Origin: Allodiplogaster sudhausi | Taxonomy: Eukaryota > Nematoda > Chromadorea > Rhabditida > Diplogasteridae | Direction of reading: 5' to 3' | Assembly: GCA_945643635.1 (NCBI GenBank) | Contig: CALZFC010000015.1 | Coordinates: 149,501 to 213,500, forward strand | Length of the DNA stretch: 64,000 nucleotides | Shown here: positions 39,773 to 55,966 of the stretch, in pieces | Layout: each line of letters opens with the position of its first letter | Numbering within the stretch: position 1 is the first letter of the stretch | Made by a program: the position numbers and the translations under genes | Notes under the pieces: generated by a model | Told to the model about the DNA's origin: nothing | The model's database searches: none | What the model saw: the letters and a program-made list of their open reading frames with translations, nothing else

Positions 39773-41151
39773 ATGTCCACCTCTTCCTCTTCTGCTGCCG
39801 CCAATGCCATCTCGTCAGCTTTGACAGCCGTCGCAGAGTTCGAGTGGCCTCAGGCCATCCGACCTCACGTCGAGGTTAGAGAGATGCAGAGAGAGATGAG
39901 AAAGAGTGAGGAGGGAACAGAGAAAGAGAGAGAGGAAGAGGGAACAGAGAAAGCGAGAGAGAGAGAGGGGCGAATAGAGAAAGAGGAAAAAATGGTAGAG
40001 AGATATTAAGAGTGGAGAGAGAGAGAGAGAGAGTGAGAGAACAAACAAAGATGAAATGGGAGAATTGGAGGAAGAGAAGAATGGAAGAGGAAACTCTTAG
40101 AATGGGATTTAGAACATGAAATTGGTAGATATCGGGGAAAATTGAGGATCTTTTTCGTGAAGAGAGAGGAATGGATATTGAATGTAAACTTTCCATTGGA
40201 AAGTGATGAAAGTGATAAATATAGTTGTTTGAAAGGCATACTGAGGAGGGTTATCAGTGCAGACCATCAGGTGATAAGTGAAGAAAGAAAAAAAATGCTT
40301 CTTCGCTTTCATTTGTTTGCGAGCGCGAGATTTACTGTATAAAAATACCTTATTTTGCAAGATAATTACTTTGCTACTCTTGTTTTCGGTTTTCATTTGT
40401 TGTTATACTCCGCTATTTTCTGCTTGCTGGTTCGTTCCTGGGATGCTGGCCTGGCTTCTTTTTTGTACTCGCTCAAATTTCTTCATTTTTCTTTTCTAGA
40501 ACTTAGGAGAAGTAAGTATTTGAATATATCAATGATGTGCTCTAAACTTTTGTTGGATTTGAAATGTCTTAATTTAGGTGCTCCTGCTGTGGATGACGTG
40601 GGGAATCGAACATATCGACTTTGATTATCTCGAAGTGAGTTAAAACCATTTTTGCAGTTTGTTCACGCTATTATTATAATTTACTGTTATTATTTATTGA
40701 CAATTTTTTTCATCTTCTGAATGCTAGAAGATTTCTCTCTTATCACTTGGAATAAAAAAAGATGGGTATATACTTGTGCCCGTAAGCTCAGTTCTATTAG
40801 AATTTAATTTTGTCTCTGTAACAAAACATTTTTTTTTTTCTAAATTTGTTGAATTTTGGAAAGATGAAGCAGCCAACGTTAATGTTCCTTAGTAAACGTA
40901 TTTTTCCATCGATGCCTTAGCACCCTTCAAGTATTTTGAGGCGCATACCTTCGTATTTCTTGAAGCTCCTGACTTATTATTTATTTTGCTCCTGCTATAT
41001 CCTCTCCCCTCTCTCCGTTATCTCTCTCTCTTTCACTCTTTATCTCGCTCTCTCTATGCTTCTTCTTCGCATTCTCTGCCATTCTCTATCCACCTGACAT
41101 ATCGCTTTCATTCCTTTTATTTCCGCTTTAGAGTCACGCGCCCTTCCCTCG

Positions 41152-41196
<45 letters not shown>

Positions 41197-44100
41197 GCTG
41201 TAGCAGTTTCCTCCTTCTGCCCAATGAGCAAACTTCATACGGAAAAATGCACACGCACAAACAATGTTCCTATTGCCGGGAAATGTGAACAATCGATTGA
41301 TGTAGTCTGGTGTTAGGAGAGACAGAAGTTGAAGAGAGAGAGAGAGAGAGAAGAGAGATACGTAGTTGAGAGAGAAAGAAAGGAGAATGAGAAATAGAGA
41401 CATTGGAAGACAGCGGGAGAGCGCCCGTTTCTATCCTGACAAGGAGCTCAGCTTTTTTATTCCCTCTACTTTTCACCTTGCCTCGCGCCTTCTCCAAACA
41501 GAAGCGAAATTGCAACTTACCAAGCGAATGCCTCGTAGATGTCAATTAGAAGAAGCCCTTTCTCGTAGCCCAGAATCATCCATGAAGCCATGGAGGTTAT
41601 TATTTATTTATTTAGTTATTTTAGGACTCTAATATTCTTGTCTATATGGATCTACATTTATTTTAATATAGACATAATGAATGGCGAATTAATGTAATCA
41701 TTCTCGGTCACCTTTTCTTCAGTACCTCCTCTGGCTCTTCCTGCCCTTCATAATTCTCCTGGCCGTGCCCATTCTTCTCGTCCTTTTCATCTATGGTTGC
41801 GTCATCTTTCTACATGTCTACCGGTTTCGGTGAGTTCTTTAAAAATATTTTAGAATTTATTTTGCTTTAATTTTTATTACACTTTTTCGGAGATGTAATT
41901 TTTCCCACTTTCATTATATTTTTTAGAAGCTAATATCGATTTTAAAAGTAAAAAGGGAGTAATTACTTCGTTAGGAAATTATTCGCATAAATGTGGCATC
42001 GTCTTTGATAGAAATCGCATCGTGGAGGAGCTGCACACTGGGTACTGGAACGGCGCACGCATCGCCATTGCTTCCTTCTGGGACGGAGTCGGCCACATCT
42101 GGCATGGTTAGAAGATGGGTTACTGTAAAAATGGGATACTGTAGAAGTGGGAGGGTTACTGTAGGATTGGAGACTGCAAAAGTGAGATACGGAAGAGTAG
42201 ATATGAGATTATTCTCAGCATACATTCCACAATTGTGCCGTGATCAGAAAGAATTTTGGTAAGCAAGTATTTTTCTCCCTTTTTTGGTAAATCCAGTCAT
42301 CACGCTTTAATATTATAAGAGACCTATTGCATTTTCCCCTCAGGTTTTAATATTTGATATCGTACAGCAGCGTGTGTAAATGCCATTAGCTCTGAGTCGT
42401 ACAAGTTCTTCTGGTTTTCAGGATACGAAGTACGTGGACTCGAAAACATTCCTGACGAAGGACCGGCCCTTCTCATATACTTTCACGGTTAGAAGGTTTT
42501 TTTTTGTATGAAAGTATTTTCTCATTGATCTGAAATTTTGATTGATGGTCAGAAGGAAAACCTTGCAAGCCTGCTGTATTGTATTGTCTAGGCTGCCTTC
42601 CTCTCGATGTCTACTACATGATTGCCAAATGTGTCCTGCACAAGAATCGAAGTCTCCACTGCGTCGGCGACAAGTTCATCTTTCGAATTCCTGGTGATAA
42701 ATTTAATTTTTTAATTGGATTAATTAGCCTCCTAAAGGCTTAATTTTAAATAGTTTCAGTTCCTATATAATTTTTTCTTCACATTTCTGGTGTACATATT
42801 GTGATCCATGATTTACTTGTCCCTTTGTAAAGTTCTTTTCTTCTAGTTAGGTTTGAGATTTTTACCTTTTATTCTTTACCTTTTTTATAATTGTAATAAT
42901 GAATATTTAAAATTGGCGCCGTTTGCAGGCTGGGGTCTCCTGACGAAAGTGTTCTCTATCACGCCTGGCTCGGTGGATGATTGTGTCGCGAGTCTGAATG
43001 AAGGAAACCTTCTTTGCATTGCACCAGGCAAATCGTAGAAATGATATCTTATGTAATGTCAATTGGATCTTTTGACTACTTTATTCGATGACAAGGGCTA
43101 TGATAACTTATGTTTTTTTTATAAAAATTAATTGGACTCGAGAAATTAAAGAAAATGTGTGTCACACATTATGTGTGATTAGTATTTGCATCGGGCAAAA
43201 AGGCGCGAATTTAGATTTTGGCTCCTTTAAGGAGGAGTTCGCGAGGCTCTGTTCTCTGACCCGCGGCTCTACGACATTATGTGGGGCAAGCGACTCGGCT
43301 TTGCAAGGGTGGTCATCGGATCCAAAACGGTTCGTTCTCTTTCTTTTTCCTAATTAAACACCGTATTCATCCTACAGTATACCTTGTGAAAGTTAAAACA
43401 TAAATTATTTTTCTGTATTGCTTTACTATTGCCTGCATATTACTATGAATTTTTTAATCGCGTATTCGAAATGCTAATTTAGAAGGAACTGTATTTGTGT
43501 GATGTGACTGCGCAATGCATGGCCAACTTTTTAGCCAGTCATTCCGATGTTCACGGAGAACTCCCGCGAGTCTTTCCGCACCCCCGAATGGGGGAGATCC
43601 TTCTTCCGCTGGGTCTACGAGAAGACCAAGGTTCGATAGATTCTCCTTTGTCCGTGCCAATCTACAAAGATCACAAGTGAAAAATATTAATTTTTGTTTT
43701 GCATTTTAGAAGACTAAATTCGAGATGTAATAGAGATAATTCGCATCTTTTTTTGTTTTACATTTTGGCCTTCTTGTTCTGGTATCGGTAGTAGTAGTAG
43801 TGTAAAGCTACAAGCACTATTTTTCTCTACCCATATACATTAAAGACAATTCAAGATTGTGAATGTATATGTATTTGCTTAAAAAGGATCTTCCTGTTAT
43901 CGATGACGTCACTCCTTGCAGATTCCGCTGTGTCCTATCTACGGTGGCTTCCCTGTTAAGATGATCACTCATCTCGGACGGCCCATGTACTTTGACTACG
44001 ACAACGTCACTCCTGAAGAGGTTTGTGGTTCAGTTTTTTTAAACTTAATTTTTTTCATGTGTATGTCTAGTGCAAATGGTGGTGCGCTAGGTGCTATAAA

Positions 44101-45061
44101 TATCCGGGTGACCTCCGACGTACGCGCGCAAAATGTCATTTTCAGGTAGCTAAACTCCATTTTAGTGTAATCTATACGGTGGACGAGAAAGTTTTAATGT
44201 CTTTAACACCAACAGAAAGCAAATTGAATTTCGCGCAAGTGTGTGTTTATTATTTGATGTGTTGGCCAATCTCTATCCTCTCTTTGATATGTCCTATGAA
44301 AAATCAGGGCACAAAATATACTTAAATACATTATTTAAGTTCAAAAAATATACAATATTATTCAATTTTTTTCATTTTAAAACAAGCTTGATTTAATTTT
44401 GCGTTTCAAATTTATTGAATAAATTTTTCCTTTTTAAATTCAGGTTCGCAAGCAGATCAAGCGAGAAGTGCGGAGTCTCATCAAGCAGAACCAGCAACTG
44501 CCAGGCAGCATCTTCAGGGGCATGATGCAGCGATTCTATGACAAGAGGAAACGAACGACACCCGAGGAGATGGTGGGTGATGTAATGCGCACTTGAATTA
44601 TGCATTACAGTACTCCGCAATAGAATTGTGAAATACGCCCACGATAAGATTAAGAACGGATTAACAAGTTGTCTGTCATACTTGCAATTACTTTTATACA
44701 TGCCAGGTTGTGTAACATGAAATATGTTGAATACTAGGCAGAGGTCATGAACTCATAAAATGTAGATGATCCTGTATGAATCGGTCAATGTTAGCCAATT
44801 AAAGAATGAATTTGACGTGTAATTCCTGTATTATTATTAATAGTTAATATTTTGTAGATTAAAGTAATGATTTGATATCAGCCAATGCAGGAGCTGCTAC
44901 GTAACGGGCACCACGGGCCGGATGCGAGAGGAGCAGCAATCGCTGGCGATGAGAGAGGAGAAGTCTCCTTTTCATCCCAGAGAAGAGAGATCGACGATGA
45001 GAGCCAGCCTCCCATAAAATCGGCGCTGCCGGAAGTGAACGAGGCAGAGACTAGTGCGTAA
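39773..45061 (+). CDS. TMEM68: TMEM68-like membrane acyltransferase
   Basis: TMEM68-family enzymes are ER acyltransferases (PlsC/LPLAT-like) linked to triacylglycerol synthesis. Exons: 39773-39874, 40578-40634, 41723-41829, 42012-42106, 42422-42487, 42592-42693, 42929-43027, 43232-43329, 43535-43630, 43922-44020, 44444-44572, 44891-45061; phase is kept at all junctions (406 residues). Two adjacent hydrophobic segments (about 54-88) precede the catalytic domain. The H-x5-D active site is FHGCLPLD (His 142, Asp 148). Other family blocks are GYEVRGLENIPDEGPAL, GGVREALFSDP, FTENSRESFR and CPIYGGFPVK. The donor after exon 7 is GC (CACCAG then gcaaat), which keeps the conserved IAPGGVREA intact. 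A 12-base candidate microexon (40500-40511) could add four residues. The tail after the enzyme domain is charged and not conserved. Confidence 0.93.
39875..40036. repeat. GA-rich tract after a donor site
   Basis: Purine-rich compound GA sequence starting directly at the donor of TMEM68-like exon 1. Confidence 0.85.
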
Positions 45062-46339
45062 AGGATCGATTATTCCGTTATTTTGCCCGCTCTTCTATTC
45101 CTTCCCCTTTCACCAGAATTCCTCTCAAATTTGATTACCCTCCCTCAGTTACTCTATCCTAAATACTTGGCTTCGAATGGCTGTAGAATACTAGAGCCTA
45201 ATTTTTGTGAACTCACTCAACCGACACCCATTTCTCTCCCCGCGCCCCAGCTCCATCAAATATCTTTCGGGCTGTCATACTAGACAACTCACTCTCTCAA
45301 GCATTTTTGTAATTAGAACATTTGTAGCATGCTTACTGTACATTTTTCTCGTTTTTTTTTTGTCACACTTTCCAATATTCATAGCTCAAAAAGACGTTGA
45401 TTTCGGCAGTTATCCACGGGAAGTTTCGAGCTTTTAGAGATATGAATGAATACAAAGAGATATGCTTTCTGATGATGATCAACTCCGCCTTGTGCAGCTT
45501 CCTCCTCCGTGTTTGTTGTGATAGAAAATTGTATCAAAATTCCCAAAACGCATGATATTCATTATGCTTCGACATAAGTTGTTCACCAACGGTGAATCCT
45601 CTGAGCTCTTCCCTTCTCTCGTCTTCACCACTTGCTAAACTAGTGCACTCAACTTCAACGAACCATCCCAACTATTGCCTACTTGCCAGATTTTCTTCAC
45701 TTGCTGATATGTATTCTTTTCTATCTTCTAAAGAGAATAAAATGTAACCTTCTAAAGTCCACTAGTGATTCTTTTGCAAATAGATAGGTGTACCGTTATA
45801 CTACTAAACCCTACATAGCAAAGCATTTTTTTTTCCTATCATTTACTACGTGTAATAAATAAATATGTTCACCTCTCTTAATCTGCGGCTTAACAAGACA
45901 AACTGGCATTGACTTTCATTGGAAAGTTTTGCATATGACCTGATCCAATTCACTGTATTTTACAGGCTTGGTAAAAATTTACAGACCGAGAGTAGTACGA
46001 TCAATAAGCAAATATAGTTAAAACGGGCACATTTGGGGGAAATTGTTTTATATAATAAAACAATTAAAAAACGATAAAACAAGGTAGACTACAACAAGTG
46101 CCACCCGTTTGTGGTGTGCACACGTAGAGATACCATTCCGGGGAGAGACGGGAAAGGGGCACTCCAAAATAGCCTTACGATTAGCAATACTCGTTAGGTG
46201 TAGAACAAGCATTAGGGAACAAGGGAGTTAGGGTTAAATGGGGATTTAGCTCTAATGGCAGGACAATAGTACAGAAGTCGTAGCAAAAGGGATAAGTCAA
46301 GCGGTTAGGCTTAAGACTATGGAAAAGAACTGTGGGCGC
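45062..46339. other. Intergenic DNA between convergent genes, no gene seen
   Basis: Lies between the 3' ends of the TMEM68-like (+) gene and the 430-residue (-) gene. It is AT-rich, with an AATAAA at about 45733, and no supported exon. Confidence 0.5.
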
Positions 46340-50822
<4,483 letters not shown>

Positions 50823-52143
50823 CGTACGGGGAGAGAGCTGGAAGTGGAGAGGAAGAGGAGGATCTTCTCTTAAAAGAGATCTAAGGATACTAACGACATC
50901 GGAAAAATAGGCACAAAGTATGGCTTGATGATGCGCAAACAGAGTTAATGATAAAAGATATTTCGAAACGGAAATGGGAAATATCAGGGCAAACAAGTAC
51001 ATTATTAATACATAACAATAAATAACGCGGCGATAGTTCACTTGGCCGCGAAGATTCTCGATAAATAAGCATTGATAAGAGCAGCACGGTGGGTCAACTC
51101 AGTGCAAAAGTGGGCTTTCAGAACTGCTGGCATTTTGCCACAGTAAGACAGGGAAATATGAGTTTCCAATGGGGCACCAGTTTGAATATTTTTGCGGGAA
51201 ACATTTCGAGAACAATGATAAACGGTTGCCGATATTCGGTGCGTACCATATAACCGTTTCTGTGAGCGCACTCACCTTCGCACTAATATTGCTGAAAGAC
51301 CGCCTTGACCCACCGTGAGCAGTAAGAGAAGAAGGCAGAGAACAACGGCTGGACGACAGCCACGAAACAAGGAAATGAAAGAAGGAGAACTGTTTGTGAA
51401 TGATCAAATGAAAGTTGAGGTGGCGAGGGAGAGGCAGCTGAGAAGTCTTCATCTCTCGCATGTCTGCTCTCTCCTCATTCTTCACGCTCACTAGTAGACA
51501 TCCGATAGATCAAAGCGGCATCCGCCAAGCGCGGTGACACCATTTCTAGCCAACAAGGGCATAGAATGTCAGCGCCCACTTGCCAATTCCAAGAAGCAAA
51601 ATCTCACGAGTTCGCAAGACCAGCATAACGCTTCAAACGATATAAATACCGCTTACACACAAACGAAGAAAACAACAAAAAGGCTGTTTGACACGATCAC
51701 GGCCAAAAAGCTGTGCGATAGGAAAGCCAAATTTGAAATGAAAGCGGAATTTTAGTGACAACTGTAGTGGTCCTGTTTTGTGAACAGCTCCATCCATAGT
51801 ATCCATTCCAGTCTTGGTTGTCCCTATAATTACCCTTTTCTTTGCTTGAAATTTAAAGAATATTACCAGTTCATTCTTTCTTCATCTTTTCTTTCTGAAT
51901 TAAATAAAGACCATGACGTCTGTTGTTTCTTTCAAGTCTTCTATCTCTCTGACTCTGTCGCTGTCTCTTTCTCTCTCTCTCTTGTATTCGTTGATGTATA
52001 TATTCTCGAAAGAATATATTCTCTGTTACTCTCTATTGTACTCCATCTGATTCTGCGCTTCCTTCCTGCGCTTTCCCTCTCTCTTTCCCCGTGGCTCTCT
52101 CTCTCTCCCACTCTGTCAGACTTTCTCTCTCATTGCTTCGTAG
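50823..52143. other. Intergenic DNA, no supported gene
   Basis: Upstream of the 430-residue (-) gene. A 73-codon frame at 51534-51755 (+) has no splice, family or composition support. CT tracts occur at about 51955-51985 and 52075-52130. Confidence 0.45.
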
Positions 52144-52771
52144 CGGGCACGTCATACAAGACGAAGCCGACCGGCTACGGCCTCCTTCTCTTTATCTCTG
52201 GCTACACGCCCCTTAACGGCATCGTCAACTCCACCAAGCTCATTCACTATCTTCCATTCAGACGGGTACTCAACAAGTGGAGCAGACGACTGTAGATGGA
52301 GAGAGTCTCGAGCTCGAATAACTACAGTACCACAAGAACATCTAGGCTTCTCTAACCATAAGCCTGGCGTCAGAAATGTTTGGTGTTCAGGAGGGCGTCG
52401 CGGCCAACGAAGCGGCAGACGTGCTCGCAGTGCCAGAGGCGCTACCCTCGGCTGCCCCCGCCGCCCTCCCCGCCCTGCCCTCCTTCCAGCTGCCCGCCTT
52501 CCCTGCCATGCAAGCACCCGCTCAAAGGGTCACTACCACCACTCGCTCTGCACTCTATGATCAGGACTTTTGTGGGCAGAGAGAAGAGAGGGAGAGAGAG
52601 AAAGAGAATGGAGAGAAGAGAGGTGCGAGATGGGAGTGCAGAGAACGAGAGGGAACACGAGAGAACGAAGATGTATTCATCTCCTAATTCTCTCCTACCT
52701 AAAAGTTTGTCAATTCGCTTCAATTTTCCATAAGGGTATGTACTCGCTCTCTCCCTCTGTCTCCCTCTCCC

Positions 52772-52812
<41 letters not shown>

Positions 52813-52922
52813 TTAACCCTAATCATTCTATCGTATCTCTCTCCTTGTAGACCGTCTACTTCGTTCCTCTACACCGAGCGAAGAGAGAGAGAAGGAGAGA
52901 GCATCAACACAGGCGACTTTGA
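52144..52922 (+). CDS. Candidate exons of an unrecognised gene (partial)
   Basis: Three possible exons keep phase: 52144-52265 (begins with two bases of a split codon; a hydrophobic stretch GYGLLLFISGYTPLNGIVN), 52391-52528 (Ala/Pro-rich, GC-rich at third positions) and 52851-52922 (TVYFVPLHRAK, then a stop). The acceptors are TAG or CAG and the donors GT. The 5' end is missing. The Ala/Pro exon is also open in another frame that would join to the last exon in phase 2 and end in SRSYVIVS, so the frame is not certain. No family is recognised. Confidence 0.35.
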
Positions 52923-53542
52923 GCAGAATTCCCGCTCTTATGTCATCGTCAGCTAGAGGGGAGAAGGGGATTCAGAGGTGATATTTAGGACTTTGTAAGG
53001 AATAAGAAGGATTAAGCAACTCTTTCCTTTGTTCTCTTCATAAGCTACTTTCTTGAAATATGTATTACCCAACCGCAGAGGCTTAAAACATTTCCTGATT
53101 TATCGTTTAGATAGAAGTCCCGTTGGAATGATTGACAGATTGCACTTCTTTGTAAGTATTATAGAAGAATATCTGCGACACTAATGTTATGATATGTATA
53201 CAAACGTACTGATTCCACTAAAGTCTTCGTACAGCGAATATGCCTGGCTCTTTGCTTGCTTGGGGGCTATCAAATCGGACATTATGGGGATGCAATGATA
53301 ACGAGTCGGAACAGAGAGGGAGAAATGGGGAGAGAGAGAGGGAGAGATGGGGAGAGAGAGAGAAAGGGAGAGAGAGATGGGGAGAAAGAGGGAAAGAGAA
53401 CAGAGAAAGAACTTGAATGAGTCAAATGAGAGTAGAAGTGGACCAACTGGTTTATAGAAGAGCGAAGGAGTTTGGAGAGATGACGATAACAACAGGCCGA
53501 TCATGAAAGAAAGTGGGAGACGGAACGATATAGAGAGATAAC

Positions 53543-53573
<31 letters not shown>

Positions 53574-54011
53574 CATATGGAAAAAAACAAGATTAATGGA
53601 GACATGGAAGAAGCAGAGAACATGGATATCGAGTGCCATGGCGGAGGATGGGCACAACCTCCTCCAGTTTACAGAGTGGACGAATAAAACGAAGGCTCCC
53701 TGATATGACTCGTCCCTTCTCGCCAAGTCTCTCGTTGTCACTTCTCTTTCTCTTCATAATTGATGGAGTGCAGACGTCAGTTTACTCTCACATCTAATTT
53801 ATTACTTTTATTTCGTTCCTTAATTAAACAAGTTTATTCGTCTTATTTCTTCTTCAAAGTTGAAAGCCCCTGTGAAAAAAAGAAGAAAAAAACTGGAACG
53901 TTTTCTTTAATGACATCCTCGCACTAAAGAATAATAATATATCCTCGCGCTCTCTTCTCCCTCTCAGGTTGTAATTGCAGCCAGCAATTACAAGATCCAT
54001 CTCTGCCAGTC
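52923..54011. other. Intergenic DNA, no gene seen
   Basis: Includes purine tracts at about 53320-53400 and 53540-53573. A possible upstream extension of the next gene begins at an acceptor at 53967. Confidence 0.45.
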
Positions 54012-54588
54012 ATGGTTGACCAGACTACGAAGGCGCTTGCGAAGGGAGCCGGTCTCAATAATTCTTCTCTGCCTTATTTTCTAAACTACTTTGTATGCAG
54101 TAACAAAAATTCAGGCATGATGTTCACTGTCCCAGTAGAGATATTCGGCAATCTCATTGGAGGCACTCTCAAGACGTTCGGAGATCCAGTCGGTAGGTTA
54201 GAAGAAAGAGCGGAATGAGCAATGAGAGAAGGGAGGGAGGAAGAGAGCGCGCGAGAGAGAGAGAGAGAGTATTCGAGGCAGAGAAAGAAAGAACGTGCGA
54301 GATGGAGAAAGAGAGGCAAAGTGAAAGAGAGAAGAGTAGGGGGAAAGTAGCGAGAATTAGGGATTAAATGAGAGAGAGTGAGCGAGAGAGAATTCTTATG
54401 GCCAGGCACGATGTCACAACCGATGAACATGCTGACGATGCCGATGAACGCGTTCACAAGCCCGATTGTAGGAGCGATCAGGGAAGTGAGTGTTTCGGTA
54501 GTCGTGAGAGGGTAGAGAGGGAGAAACAAAGTGAAAGAGAGAGAGTGAACTAGAGAGAGAAGAGAAAGAAAGAGAGATAGAGAGAGAG

Positions 54589-54624
<36 letters not shown>

Positions 54625-54831
54625 AGAGAACAAGTATATATCGTCATAAAAACACTTATAGAGATTCTAACAATGAGATGGAATTTTTTTCAAGTTCTTG
54701 CCTCCCGATTCGCATGGCGCTCGTCCGGAAGGCGTCGAAATCAAGGAATTTCGGCATATGGACTCCGGCGAAGACGAAAAGCTGCCATTCGAGGCCGGCT
54801 ATGGCGAGGTTCTTCATTATTCATCACTTAT

Positions 54832-54882
<51 letters not shown>

Positions 54883-55090
54883 CAGAGAAAAATATGTTTA
54901 ATTATAATGATGGTTATAGCTGCCGAAGAGGGAGAAGACTGTCTTTCCACTGGACACAAGTTCACCCTCAACTGAACCTTCAACCGAGAAGGCGACGACT
55001 GAAAAAGAAGAGGAGGAAGTGCGAGAGATCTCTTCCGACATCGAAGACGCAGATCTCGTGCGAGCAAAGCCAAAAGACGGCTTTGCATAG
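54012..55090 (+). CDS. Unrecognised protein with acidic C-terminal tail
   Basis: Exons: 54012-54192, 54406-54485, 54695-54808, 54920-55090; GT-AG and in phase, about 181 residues from the ATG at 54012. The frame is open back to an acceptor at 53967, so an upstream exon is possible. The middle part is rich in Gly, Met and Pro (FGNLIGGTLKTFGDPV, then GTMSQPMNMLTMPMNAFTSP), with small-residue helical character. Exons 3 and 4 encode a charged tail with a Ser/Thr/Glu-rich run and the ending AKPKDGFA. No family is recognised. The first intron is GA-rich from the donor on; the last intron holds a TA microsatellite. Confidence 0.6.
54834..54879. repeat. TA dinucleotide microsatellite
   Basis: About 22 uninterrupted AT units in the last intron of the 54-kb gene. 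It is the only long AT dinucleotide array in a window dominated by CT/GA arrays. Confidence 0.95.
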
Positions 55091-55430
55091 CTTTAATGGA
55101 AATGGTTATACATATGTACATATGTTCATATGTATGTATCTGGAATATCTATGTTTGTTCGTTTTGAAGATAAAACTTTTTTTATCTCCCAGTATAGTTT
55201 GAAGCAATTTGCGACTGTTTGCGAATTTTTTCCTGCTAAAATAGTATCGAGTTTTACTTGAGCAGACTTCCCCCCCCTCGACTTTCGATACTCTATTTCC
55301 CCATACTCTTTTCTGGTTACTTCCTTTCTTATTACTCATTTCCATGTCAGACAAGATCTCAGGTCATTGAATTCTAGTGGTTTACGTTCTATTGTTGAAG
55401 TGTACCATCATAGTGTGCTTTCTGCAATTA

Positions 55431-55436
55431 TTTATT
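55431..55436 (-). terminator. Possible polyadenylation signal of MSP-domain gene
   Basis: AATAAA on the minus strand, about 184 bases after the stop codon. Suggestive only. Confidence 0.3.
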
Positions 55437-55619
55437 TGGTCACATTCCCTTCACCAAACAAACCCCTCATACAATGTTATCTAGTCGTCCAGGCAGGGTT
55501 GTTTATCCAAGCAAGGTGAAGGGGAATAGAAGAGCGAGAGGGAGGGTTCTGGTGACGAGAGAAGAGGGAATGGAGGAAGTGGGCGGAGCCATGCTAGAAG
55601 TGGGCGGAGTCTTATGTTC

Positions 55620-55920
55620 TCATTGGCTGGTGGCCAAGAGCGGCAGCACCATCATCTCGTGGGCTCCGGCGCGAGCAGTCGCCGCCTTTGCGTCCGTGTC
55701 CTCCTTCTCCGCCTGCAATTTTGAAGTTGAATCTTTGAATTTGAAAAAGAATAAATCTTCGCTGACATCAGCAGCGACGACGATGATCTTGTCAGTCTTG
55801 GTCGGTCCGCTGTTGCGAAGAACATCGAGGTGAAGAGTGCCTCCCGGCTCGATGAAAGCGTGCACAGGGTTCACACGGTACAGTAGGTTGTCCGTGCATT
55901 TCACCTCAACAGGGAGGGAG

Positions 55921-55966
<46 letters not shown>

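Noticed and set aside
51534..51755. 73-codon Lys/Thr/Asn-rich frame
   Set aside because: No splice partner, family similarity or codon bias like the neighbouring real exons.
55713..55766. Reading straight through the MSP-gene last intron as coding
   Set aside because: The segment is AT-rich, begins GTCAGC and ends TTGCAG, and its removal restores SSP-family spacing.
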